This document shows, in pieces, positions 53,801 through 60,680 of a stretch of DNA of 64,000 bases. Under the pieces are notes generated by a model. It searched no databases and was not told the DNA's origin. It saw only the letters and a program-made list of their open reading frames with translations. Source of the stretch: Kaistella treverensis (GTDB lineage: Bacteria > Bacteroidota > Bacteroidia > Flavobacteriales > Weeksellaceae). The DNA lies in NCBI RefSeq assembly GCF_900114045.1, contig NZ_FORQ01000001.1:682001-746000 (forward strand), given 5' to 3'. Position numbers and translations under genes: made by a program. Numbering within the stretch: the stretch's first letter is position 1; the number at the start of each line of letters is the position of its first letter.

Positions 53801-53926
53801 GGTGACCGTGTTGATGTCAGTTAAAACCAATTCTTTCACGCCGGCTTCGGCGGCTTGCTTCACAAGTTCTTCAACGGAAAGCGTGCCGTAACGTAAACTA
53901 TGATAAGTGTGGGAATTGAGAAACAC
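50867..53926 (-). CDS. Alternative DNA polymerase III alpha subunit (DnaE2/ImuC-like)
   Basis: This protein of about 1020 residues is a C-family DNA polymerase. It has an N-terminal PHP domain (SHTYHSLRYGTLSVEELV), the catalytic PDFDIDW motif near residue 350, a palm with GRGSGANSIISYCLG, a helix-hairpin-helix region and a C-terminal OB fold (KMLAYLISRKHVPTKKG). It is shorter than the main replicative DnaE and lies behind dinB and a LexA-like gene, which points to the error-prone translesion polymerase of an SOS cassette. I prefer the GTG at 53926, where family similarity starts; a TTG at 53959 is the alternative. Confidence 0.85.
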   Translation of the reverse strand: MFLNSHTYHSLRYGTLSVEELVKQAAEAGVKELVLTDINTVTAIYDFKKECEKAGIKPIVGVEIRKEKRLLYITIAKDETGIAEINRLLTNHNCEGAELPEFSPHFDQVFVIYTLSNFPETLNENEFIGVRAEELNFLIRPELKKFSEKIVILHPITFKTKKEFNLHRILRAIDQNTLISKLAKNDCCSRNEVFEPVSTLLEKFKRYPKIIQNTRNILDVCVFNFDFKTPKNKICFTTDKKSDDVLLRKLAYKGLKKRYPEKSQIVLDRMEKELQVVSEMSFSGYFLITLDIVKYSMSRGFLHVGRGSGANSIISYCLGITEICPIELNLYFERFLNKHRNNPPDFDIDWSWRERDEIIQYILDRYGREHVAFCGTNVEFKYRSIFREVGKAFGLPKEELDVLAKNPMEMHDDNKVVKLIQKYGVLLEKFPNQRSMHSCGIIISEEPITNYSALEMPPKGFPMVQFDMNVAEDIGFEKFDILSQRGLGTINDTLKLVHKNRGITIDIHNTHLFKNDKSCNDFLSIGKTIGCFYIESPAMRGLLRRLKCQDYITLVAASSIIRPGVAKSGMMKEYIFRHNNPTKFEYFHEVFEEQLGETYGIMVYQEDVIKIALHFGGVSANDGDVLRRAMSGKSRSLKKLQQVRDNFFESCAQKGHPEQLSQEVYRQIESFAGYSFCKAHSASYAVESYQSLYLKVHYPIEFMVSAINNGGGFYRTEVYVHECRMGGGKIHNPCVNRSLFETTVFGDDVFLGFMHIEKLESRIADFIPEERAKNGDFTSLENFIKRVPVGIETLQTLIFVGAFRFTGKPKNELLIEGRLLMIHFQPEYRLPAFFETPVPEYQLPQLNRNKFEDAFDEIEILGFAVSCSPFDLLQTKFRGKIMATDLVKFHKKQVKMLAYLISRKHVPTKKGTMFFGTWIDVEGNFFDTAHFPDNLQKYPFQGGGCYLLLGQVEVDFHFPTITVFKMAKMPFIPDPRYAEDKEKSYEVHKKINEDVSMTWRKPYPQEHEIGLPRNKMVLK

Positions 53927-54042
53927 GGTTTTAGATTTTAGAGGTTGGTGTGGAACCAAGATTCAAGAACTAACATGATGAACAAATTTTCGGGGCTTTT
54001 TCAGGTTTTTTGAAATCCTTTGATGAAAAAAATGGTGTTCTT

Positions 54043-55191
54043 TTAAGACATTAGTTTAAATCCCGAGGCACGGCCTAGTGCATTTTCGCCAAAACGGTTT
54101 TTCATGCGGTCCATGGCCTGATAGAGATTCATCAACTCTTCGCTGTCTTCAAATAAATTCATCTGATAGGTCCCGTGCACCAGATTGGTAAAACGCAAAC
54201 CGATGAGGCGCAGGCGCATTCTGCGTTTATACAATTTATCAAATAAATCCAGCGCAACCCTTGCTAAAGTATGATCAATAGAGGTATAAGAAATCTTACA
54301 CTGTTTGGTTTCTGTATCGAAATTGGCGTAGCGGATCTTCAAAACTACCGTAGAAGTCAGCCATTTCTCCTGGCGAAGTTGGTATGCTAAAGCTTCTGCC
54401 ATTCCCGAAATTATTCTTTTCACCTCGAAAATATCCATCGTATCATTGGTAAAAGTATGTTCACTGGATACAGATTTTCTTTCGGAATACGGAACCACGG
54501 GCGTCAAATCAATTCCGTTGGCTTTTTTCCAGAGCTCGCTGCCGTTTTTACCCATCATTTGCTGCAAAACCAGCACGGGCATTTCTGCTAAAGTTTGAAT
54601 AGTACGAATTCCCACGCGAGAAAGCAGCTGAAAAGTAGCGTCGCCAACCATAGGAATTTTCCTTACAGAAAGCGGATTGAGAAAAGAATGTACATTGTGG
54701 GCGGGAATTTCAAACCTGCCAAGCGGTTTGGCTTCGCCGGTACCGATTTTAGAAACGGTTTTATTAGTAGACAAAGCAAAACTGATGGGCAAACCGGTAT
54801 TTTTGGTGACGGCTTCGGCAATTTCCTGCGTCCATTGGTAACAGCCGAAAAACCGGTCCATGCCTGAAAGATCCAAATAATATTCATCAATACTGGCTTT
54901 TTCTAAAACCGGAACTTTTTCCTGAATGATTTCGGTGACCTCGCGGGAGAATTTGGAGTAACGTTCGTAGTCACCACGGATGATTTTCGCGTCAGGGCAT
55001 AACTTCATTGCCATCTTGATGGGCATGGCAGAACGTACGCCGAAATAACGTGCTTCATAGGAACACGAAGCCACCACGCCACGCTCGCCACCACCGATGA
55101 TTACAGGAATTCCTTGAAGTTTAGATTCCTGTAACCTTTCACAGGAGACAAAAAAAGTGTCTAAGTCCATATGTACAATCGCTCTTTCCAT
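54043..55191 (-). CDS. dinB: Y-family DNA polymerase IV (DinB)
   Basis: This 382-residue translesion polymerase carries the Y-family motifs VHMDLDTFFVSCERL at the N-terminus and SIDEYYLDLSGMD with the catalytic aspartate and glutamate. The little-finger domain follows, and QMNLFED near residue 350 fits a beta-clamp binding motif. It is transcribed toward dnaE and divergently from the LexA-like repressor. Its -7 box (minus strand TAATTTTG, 55197-55204) ends 5 bases before the ATG, and a palindrome overlaps it, so the gene is probably repressed by that neighbour. It may function like ImuB in this cassette. Confidence 0.92.
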   Translation of the reverse strand: MERAIVHMDLDTFFVSCERLQESKLQGIPVIIGGGERGVVASCSYEARYFGVRSAMPIKMAMKLCPDAKIIRGDYERYSKFSREVTEIIQEKVPVLEKASIDEYYLDLSGMDRFFGCYQWTQEIAEAVTKNTGLPISFALSTNKTVSKIGTGEAKPLGRFEIPAHNVHSFLNPLSVRKIPMVGDATFQLLSRVGIRTIQTLAEMPVLVLQQMMGKNGSELWKKANGIDLTPVVPYSERKSVSSEHTFTNDTMDIFEVKRIISGMAEALAYQLRQEKWLTSTVVLKIRYANFDTETKQCKISYTSIDHTLARVALDLFDKLYKRRMRLRLIGLRFTNLVHGTYQMNLFEDSEELMNLYQAMDRMKNRFGENALGRASGFKLMS

Positions 55192-55196
55192 GGGTT

Positions 55197-55235
55197 CAAA
55201 ATTAGTATAATTTATATCTAATTTATGTATATTTG
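55197..55235. promoter_or_regulatory. Divergent promoters of dinB and the LexA-like gene
   Basis: On the minus strand TAATTTTG (55204-55197) points to dinB; on the plus strand TATATTTG (55228-55235) points to the repressor gene. An imperfect palindrome ATTAG...CTAAT (55201-55222) overlaps the dinB box. Confidence 0.6.
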
Positions 55236-55254
55236 TTGCTATAATTTATAGCAA
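55236..55254. promoter_or_regulatory. Palindromic operator TTGCTATAA-T-TTATAGCAA
   Basis: A perfect 9-1-9 inverted repeat starts right behind the plus-strand -7 box and ends at the A of the repressor's ATG. It covers the expected transcription start, so a bound repressor would block its own gene, as LexA does. Confidence 0.75.
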
Positions 55255-56027
55255 TGTCAATTTTATCAGAAAATATGCGGTATTTGAGAGGTCAGCAGAA
55301 ATATTCGCAACAGAAGATCGCGGATGCCCTTCTTATCACGCGCGGGCGCTACGCTAAATATGAAGATGGCGGTACAGAACCACCCATAGAAATCCTGATA
55401 CGCGTGTCGAAATATTACGGCGTAAGCATTGATTTATTGGTGGGCACAGATTTGCGGAAGTACCCTTTGGAAAAAATGATGAAATTGCCAGACAACCGGA
55501 TTATCCTGCCGATTACCGTAGACGAAAAAGGTGAAAATAAGATAGAAATTATCTCAGAAAAAGCCAAAATGGGCTATTTGCAAGGATACAGCGACCCGGA
55601 ATATATTGAGAAACTTCAGACCATTTCCCTGCCTTTTCTGCGCAATGGAAAATTCCGCGCTTTTCCGGCAAGCGGAGATTCCATGCCGCCTTTTAAGGAC
55701 GGAACTTTCATCGTGGGGAAATATGTAGAAAACATCAATGATCTTAAAAACAACAAAACTTATATTTTCATTACCCGAAATGAAGGAGTGGTTTATAAAA
55801 GATTGGGCAAAAAAACCGGAAAAAATATTATGGTAAGTTCGGATAATGATTTTTATGAACCGTACGAAATCAAGCTTTCACAAATCCTAGAAATCTGGGA
55901 GTATGCATGCAGCATCAATACCGAAGAACCCGACCAAAGTCCGTTGGATATGATTGGAATTAAAGAAATTCTGTTATCGATGAAAAAAGAAATTACCGCC
56001 TTAAAGCCCTTAAAAATTCCTAAATAG
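55254..56027 (+). CDS. LexA-like XRE/S24 transcriptional repressor
   Basis: This 257-residue protein joins an N-terminal Xre/Cro-type helix-turn-helix (residues 5-62, QQKIADALLITRGRYAKYEDGG) to a C-terminal LexA/S24 self-cleaving peptidase domain. The catalytic serine lies in ASGDSMPPF and the lysine in GVVYKRLGKK. A cleavage region can be seen before it as AKMGYLQGY; the usual Ala-Gly is Met-Gly here. It should repress dinB and itself through the palindromes between the two genes and be inactivated by RecA filaments. Such proteins replace classical LexA in many Bacteroidota, as far as I know. Confidence 0.85.
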   Translation: MSILSENMRYLRGQQKYSQQKIADALLITRGRYAKYEDGGTEPPIEILIRVSKYYGVSIDLLVGTDLRKYPLEKMMKLPDNRIILPITVDEKGENKIEIISEKAKMGYLQGYSDPEYIEKLQTISLPFLRNGKFRAFPASGDSMPPFKDGTFIVGKYVENINDLKNNKTYIFITRNEGVVYKRLGKKTGKNIMVSSDNDFYEPYEIKLSQILEIWEYACSINTEEPDQSPLDMIGIKEILLSMKKEITALKPLKIPK

Positions 56028-56139
56028 CAATGGTGAAAAATTCTAAATCATTTTAGCAAAACTCCACCCCAAAGTTTATTTCAAAAAATTACCTGCTATT
56101 TGCACCTTTTTTTTGAAAATACTTTTACTGATTAATTTA
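56028..56139. other. Intergenic region after the LexA-like gene
   Basis: I see no gene and no clear terminator. It is AT-rich, with weak similarity to the 120-bp dispersed unit, and leads into a decayed structured repeat. Confidence 0.35.
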
Positions 56140-56262
56140 GGCAGCTTTGAACTACGTTCGTAAATTTTGATAAAAGCCTTTGCTTTTAGCTCATTTATGC
56201 CTGCACTCCCGTTTTTTTGTGCGCTATACTGCGCAAAAACAACTCGTTCAAGTCTGGCTGCA
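56140..56262 (+). repeat. Structured 3'-end repeat, copy F (decayed, with insertion)
   Basis: In this orientation the element reads GGCAGCTTT, then about 50 foreign bases, then TGCACTCCCG, a T-run, a GC-rich loop, GCGCAAAAACAACTCGTTCAAG and TCTGGCTGC. It is 113 bases downstream of the LexA-like gene, so it follows a gene 3' end like all other copies, but the stems are degenerate. Confidence 0.6.
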
Positions 56263-56379
56263 ATATCACGCCGCAAAAAAAATCCCGCAAAAACAGCCAA
56301 ATTTTTTCATTTTTACAAAGGCGCCACGTCAAAGTTTATTAAAAAAAAATGCCGCTAAAACGGCAACTTTTTTTTTAAA
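56263..56379. repeat. Shortened dispersed unit with hairpin cores
   Basis: Two hairpin-type cores (CCCGCAAAAACAGCC near 56284 and GCCGCTAAAACGGC near 56350) flank a short form of the dispersed unit. The second lies directly downstream of the minus-strand lipoprotein gene and may act as its terminator. Confidence 0.5.
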
Positions 56380-56820
56380 TTATTTCAAAGCGTCATTTTC
56401 CTGATTTTTAACCGGTTTTGGTAAATAAAGCTGGTATTTGTTTTTAGCGTTTTTCACCTTTTCGATGTAGAAATTTTCAGCGTTATATCTGATCATCCCG
56501 CTCATCGATTTCGGTTTTACGGTTAAAGTGAGGATTTTCTGTCCGTCCGCAGAAGCACCGCGAAAGGTATAAAATCCCGGAACTCTTTTTTCGCCAAGAT
56601 TGTATTCCATCAGCTTAAACTCTTCCTCGCCAGCCGGCGTCGGTAAAGTTATTTTGATGTCTTTTATTTGCTCTACTTTTGCCGCTTTTTTCTCAATTTC
56701 CCTGAACAAATTTTCACCTGAAAAAGAAAATTCCTTGACAATCTGCATATCTTCAGTTTTTTGCGCGGTTGCGCAGGATGTTAAAAAAAGCAGGAAAAAA
56801 TTGATAAAAAGTATTTTCAT
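56380..56820 (-). CDS. Small lipoprotein resembling the propeptide of the adjacent metalloprotease
   Basis: This 146-residue protein has a lipoprotein signal (FINFFLLFLTSC, cysteine near residue 16). Residues 45-140 share a pattern with the propeptide of the neighbouring protease (its residues 40-135): (I/L)xLPxxxGxxExFxL, then TFxGxSxDGxxxLxL, then an acidic turn and YxLY near the end. It therefore looks like a stand-alone propeptide-like domain fixed to a membrane. A terminator lies between it and the protease gene, so it may be expressed separately or by readthrough. Inhibitor, chaperone and decayed duplicate are all possible. Confidence 0.7.
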   Translation of the reverse strand: MKILFINFFLLFLTSCATAQKTEDMQIVKEFSFSGENLFREIEKKAAKVEQIKDIKITLPTPAGEEEFKLMEYNLGEKRVPGFYTFRGASADGQKILTLTVKPKSMSGMIRYNAENFYIEKVKNAKNKYQLYLPKPVKNQENDALK

Positions 56821-56833
56821 TTCAGTTCATAAA

Positions 56834-56861
56834 CAAAAAAAGAGCCACGTGCTGTGGCTCT
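56834..56861 (-). terminator. Terminator of the metalloprotease gene
   Basis: On the minus strand AGAGCCAC and GTGGCTCT form an 8-bp stem with a 5-base loop and a T-run of seven, 9 bases after the protease stop. Confidence 0.9.
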
Positions 56862-56869
56862 GGGTTAGA

Positions 56870-59800
56870 CTATTCTTTAATTATTTTCTGCATTTTCACC
56901 GTTTCGTTTTTATGCAGGATTTTCACCACGTATACGCCGCGCTGCAGCCCCGTCACAGAAATACTCTCGGACGAAAGAACCTGCGCATTTACAAGTCTGC
57001 CAGCCATGTCGTAAATCTCGATTCGGTCCGCCGGTTTGGATGTTTTAATGTACAAAACATCTTTTACCGGATTCGGGTACAGCACAAAATCTTCAGCCTG
57101 ATCAGGATCTACGGTTCCCATGTTCGCGAGCGTAAGTTTTACAGTATCCGAAGTTACGGTACAGGTCGCGTTGGAAACCACAACGTAATAAGAACCTTCA
57201 TCTGTTTTCTGAACGCTGTTGATGGTTAATGTACTGCTAGTTTGGTTTGCAAGCGCAACGCCGTCTTTATACCACTGGTAAGTTGCAGGTCCGCTTGCGA
57301 TTACAGTGAACGTCTGTTTGGAACCGATATTTCCGGTAACCGAAACGGGTTGTTGTGTAATTGCCGGCGCGGTACAGCTTAAGACTAATGTTCTACTGTT
57401 ATCACTGGTTAAGGCGCAATTCATCAAGACCTCATCTTTGGTTTTTCCGACAAAGGTTTTCGGATCTTCGGTTTTCAGGTAAGACAGACCATAAATGGTG
57501 TACGTTCCACCTACTAGTGTTCTGAAATCTGCTGTTGGGCTTTGCGCGACAATTTTGTTATTTGCATCCACCGCGATGAAAGTGTACGCGTTGCTTGTGG
57601 TCGCAAAATCGGTAACTTCATAGAAAGAACCGTCGCCGCTGAAAGACAGATTATAAGTTGCTGCAGGATCACCACTTGAAAAATTATTAAAAGTGATGTA
57701 GTAATCCACACCTTCGTTCAGCGTAACAGTTAAGGTGTTGAATGCGCTGTAGGTATTCGGCGTGGTAGTTTCGTAAGCGTTGGAAGCTACAAAACTTGCC
57801 AAAGCTTCTGTACTGGTTCGCACTGCAGAAGTTGGATCAGCATTGTAAATCGACATAATAAGGAAACTGCCGCTGTTTGTAATGGTGTACTGACCGGTTT
57901 TCGTAACGCGTACTCTTTTCAAAACAGAATTTGCACTTCCGAGATATTTCGGCGTGGTCATGCTTTCGTCGGTATATGTCACCAATCTTGTACGCACCAC
58001 CGTGGTTGTAGAAACATTTATTGCCGAAGTTGCAAAATACCCCAGGTTTCCTACCGTTGGCGCGGTCATATTTAAATTAGCAAAGGTATTTCCGGTTGTG
58101 GTATTTACCGTTGTTGTTGGACTGATCAGTGTTGACTGGGCGCTGCACGCCGCATTGGTAACAGTAAAATTAGCTGCTGAAACATCGAAAAATTCGGCAC
58201 CGCCACCTACTAGCGCGGTAACTTTAATTCTTGCTTTATCGGTTCCCGGTACGTTTGGAATTGTTACGGATTCCGCACCGTCATTTGCCGTATTCTGTTT
58301 CAACATATAAGGAAAAGTGTAGCCACCATCAACCGAAAGTAAAATATTCACCTGGTCTTTGATGGTTTGCGTATTGTTAACGTCCCACGTTACGTTGATC
58401 GCGCTATTCGCAGCAGTGGTTGAAGCGGTGCCTTGCGAAGTTACTTTTAGCGGACCTGAAGCATCTACACGGACAACCATTTCATCTGAATCCACACCGC
58501 CGCCACCGATTTGGTTATCACGAACCGTAAAGCGAAATTTCATATTTCTCGCTACTTGTGGCAAAGCTTCTGCATCGGTATCCGGCGCGATATTATTGTT
58601 ATTGATGATATACGTAATTTTCGGAAAAGTTCGCTCGGTGCTTTCCAAAGTCTGTTCACTACGGAAAAGCGGTGCAGTTGTACTGTTTACGGCCGTGTAT
58701 CCACCTACGCCCACAACAGTATAACCAAAAGCACCTTTGTCTGAAGCAGTTGCCACGTCCGCCTGTTCCCAGGTATAACTTAAAACGTTTCCATCTTTAT
58801 CGCTGGCTGCACCTTTTAGTTTAAACGGTGTATTTTTCGGAATTACAATATCCACTCCAGCATTGGCAGTTGGTGGTGTATTTCCGGTTGGTGTAGTGGT
58901 GAAACAGGTAGCTCTGTTTGCTAAAGAATAGAGGATTTGGTCTAAACTTTTAGCATTGAAATAATTAAGCTGGTTTTTGCCGGAATTGGTTTGGTCTACC
59001 GGTACTTTACAGTTGCTCGCGTAGCTCATAATCGTGGTTCCGGAGCCCGGCTCTACAGCGGAAGTACTGTCCCAACCGTTTGTACAGAAAGTTTCTGAAC
59101 CTACAGTTCCGCCCACGGCATTATATGTATGCCAGGCTGAAAACTGGTGCCCCATTTCGTGAATAATGAGGTTGGCAGTAGCACCGCGCGGCATAGAAAC
59201 CGTCCATTGGCTCCAGGCGCGCGCGCTGGAACCGGGAGTACAAGGATTCGGACCGGCCTGCCCCTGCGCAGTTCTTTCGGAACTCTCCATAATATTGAAA
59301 GTGTGCCCAATATCGTATTTTGAATACGGCAAAGTTGCGTTGTTGTTCATCGTGGTAAAACCTGCCTGCGAATTGTTGGCGCTCGCAAAAGTAGAACTCA
59401 CGGTAAACGGATCGGTAGTAGGATTCGGGAAGATTAAAGTTTTGTTTAAAGTTTCCGCAATCGCCACAAAAGACACTGATAATTCTGTTTCGTAAACAAG
59501 ATTGATAAGATTCAGCATATTCAACGCTTCGGCTAAAGCATTATCCTGACTTCCGAATTTCTGAGTGAATTCTCCCGTGGTCGCAATCGCCATGCGGAAT
59601 TTCCTTAAAGTATTTCCGTACGGAAAATAAGGCGCAGAAGCTAATTTTAAAACACTTGCCTGTTTTTTGATTTCCTCAAACTCGCTTTTCAGCTCCAAAC
59701 TTTGATCGATGCCGCAGCTCACTTTTCCGCCGAGGTCATCAAACATATTGTACAGGCGGTATTCGTTGGCTTTGGTTTCGTACGGCTCCAGCATAAAATA

Positions 59801-60148
59801 TCCGTCGGCAGATTTTATAATCGCATTGATTTTATCTCCGAAAAAGGAAAGTTTTAATGTGGTTTTTCCGTCTTTTGAAATTCCGTCAAAAGTTTTGATG
59901 GAAAGGCTGGTGTTTTTCGTAAGGTCGTTTTGGGTAAGTGTAAAAGTTTCTAAACGTCCGTCTTTCAGCGGCAATTTGATGGTAAGATCAGATTTGCCTT
60001 TAGCTGAATTTGCGCTTTTAACTTGCGCAGAAAACTCTGTGGTGTTGAGTGGAAATACTTTCCCCGGCATTGCATTTTCCGGCACTTTTTGACCGAAGAG
60101 CAACAGTACAAAACATATTAATAATGTTGAGAGTAATTTTTTTGTCAT
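56870..60148 (-). CDS. Secreted reprolysin-like metalloprotease with T9SS sorting domain
   Basis: This 1092-residue protein should be exported through Sec and then the type IX system. In order: signal peptide (1-19), propeptide-like domain (about 30-135), catalytic domain with the zinc motif HEMGHQFSAWH (H330, E331, H334, H340), a PKD-like domain (ANAGVDIVIPKNTPF, about 415-560), further beta domains, an Ig-like domain (QPVSVTGNIGSKQTF, about 920-1010) and the C-terminal sorting domain LYPNPVKDVLYI to IIKE. It probably digests extracellular protein. A -7 box (TAATTTTG on the minus strand, 60168-60175) precedes it. A lipoprotein similar to its propeptide follows. Confidence 0.92.
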   Translation of the reverse strand: MTKKLLSTLLICFVLLLFGQKVPENAMPGKVFPLNTTEFSAQVKSANSAKGKSDLTIKLPLKDGRLETFTLTQNDLTKNTSLSIKTFDGISKDGKTTLKLSFFGDKINAIIKSADGYFMLEPYETKANEYRLYNMFDDLGGKVSCGIDQSLELKSEFEEIKKQASVLKLASAPYFPYGNTLRKFRMAIATTGEFTQKFGSQDNALAEALNMLNLINLVYETELSVSFVAIAETLNKTLIFPNPTTDPFTVSSTFASANNSQAGFTTMNNNATLPYSKYDIGHTFNIMESSERTAQGQAGPNPCTPGSSARAWSQWTVSMPRGATANLIIHEMGHQFSAWHTYNAVGGTVGSETFCTNGWDSTSAVEPGSGTTIMSYASNCKVPVDQTNSGKNQLNYFNAKSLDQILYSLANRATCFTTTPTGNTPPTANAGVDIVIPKNTPFKLKGAASDKDGNVLSYTWEQADVATASDKGAFGYTVVGVGGYTAVNSTTAPLFRSEQTLESTERTFPKITYIINNNNIAPDTDAEALPQVARNMKFRFTVRDNQIGGGGVDSDEMVVRVDASGPLKVTSQGTASTTAANSAINVTWDVNNTQTIKDQVNILLSVDGGYTFPYMLKQNTANDGAESVTIPNVPGTDKARIKVTALVGGGAEFFDVSAANFTVTNAACSAQSTLISPTTTVNTTTGNTFANLNMTAPTVGNLGYFATSAINVSTTTVVRTRLVTYTDESMTTPKYLGSANSVLKRVRVTKTGQYTITNSGSFLIMSIYNADPTSAVRTSTEALASFVASNAYETTTPNTYSAFNTLTVTLNEGVDYYITFNNFSSGDPAATYNLSFSGDGSFYEVTDFATTSNAYTFIAVDANNKIVAQSPTADFRTLVGGTYTIYGLSYLKTEDPKTFVGKTKDEVLMNCALTSDNSRTLVLSCTAPAITQQPVSVTGNIGSKQTFTVIASGPATYQWYKDGVALANQTSSTLTINSVQKTDEGSYYVVVSNATCTVTSDTVKLTLANMGTVDPDQAEDFVLYPNPVKDVLYIKTSKPADRIEIYDMAGRLVNAQVLSSESISVTGLQRGVYVVKILHKNETVKMQKIIKE

Positions 60149-60167
60149 AATTGTTGGATTTCGCTTT

Positions 60168-60175
60168 CAAAATTA
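60168..60175 (-). promoter_or_regulatory. Candidate -7 box (TAATTTTG) of the metalloprotease gene
   Basis: A perfect TAnnTTTG box 19 bases ahead of the ATG on the minus strand. No well-spaced TTTG is seen. Confidence 0.45.
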
Positions 60176-60267
60176 GTGAATAATTTGGTTCGGCGGAGGT
60201 TTGTTGCGTTTTTTTTAAGGGAATGTCTTTACATTTACGACTTGTTGTTGAAATGAGATTTTTGATG

Positions 60268-60545
60268 GTTTTAGCGGCGAATTTTTTCCCAGGAGAAAAT
60301 GTTTTAACCACAAAAGATTAATCAAAGGAGAAGGCTTTTTGGAGGTAAAAGTTCATTAAAGGTGTTTGGGTAAAAATGAAAAAAATGGTTGTTTTAGCGC
60401 GGAATTTTTTCCCAGGAGAAAATGTTTTAACCACAAAAGATTAATCAAAGGAGCAGGCTTTTTGGAGGTGAGAGTTCATGAAAGGTGTTTGGGTTAAAGT
60501 GGAAAAAATGATGGTTTTAGCGGCGAATTTTTGCGGTGTGATGTT
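60268..60545. repeat. Two tandem 123-bp units plus a partial third
   Basis: Units start at GTTTTAGCG (60268, 60391 and 60514), exactly 123 bases apart. Each contains a GCGAATTTTTTCCCAGGAG-like start, AACCACAAAAGATTAATC, AGGCTTTTTGGAGGT, GTTCAT(T/G)AAAGGTGTTTGGG and an A-rich end. The third unit breaks off after about 30 bases and continues into structured repeat copy D. Single diverged units occur at 36.6 and, inverted, at 50.7 kb. The 532-base gap holds no gene. Confidence 0.85.
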
Positions 60546-60625
60546 GCAGCCCGACTTGAACGGAGCTCTTTTTGCGCAGCGAAGCGGAGCAAAAAAGCGG
60601 GAGTGGAAGGCGGAAATAGCTGCCC
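60546..60625 (-). repeat. Structured 3'-end repeat, copy D
   Basis: On the minus strand the element follows the rpsA terminator: GGGCAGC, CCGCCTT, apical GCTTTTTTGC with GCAAAAAGAGC, then AAGTCGG and GCTGC. It is nearly identical to copy B 24 kb away, with only loop and single-stranded changes. Confidence 0.8.
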
Positions 60626-60654
60626 AAAAAAAAACGCCTCATAAAAATGAGGCG
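60626..60654 (-). terminator. Terminator of rpsA
   Basis: On the minus strand CGCCTCAT and ATGAGGCG form an 8-bp stem with a 4-base loop, followed by a T-run of nine that runs into structured repeat D. Confidence 0.92.
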
Positions 60655-60680
60655 CTCTGTATATAGAATTTGGAAAAGGC

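Noticed and set aside
57954-59495. Several 70-120 codon plus-strand frames inside the metalloprotease gene
   Set aside because: They are antisense shadows of a clear 1092-residue gene with domain structure.
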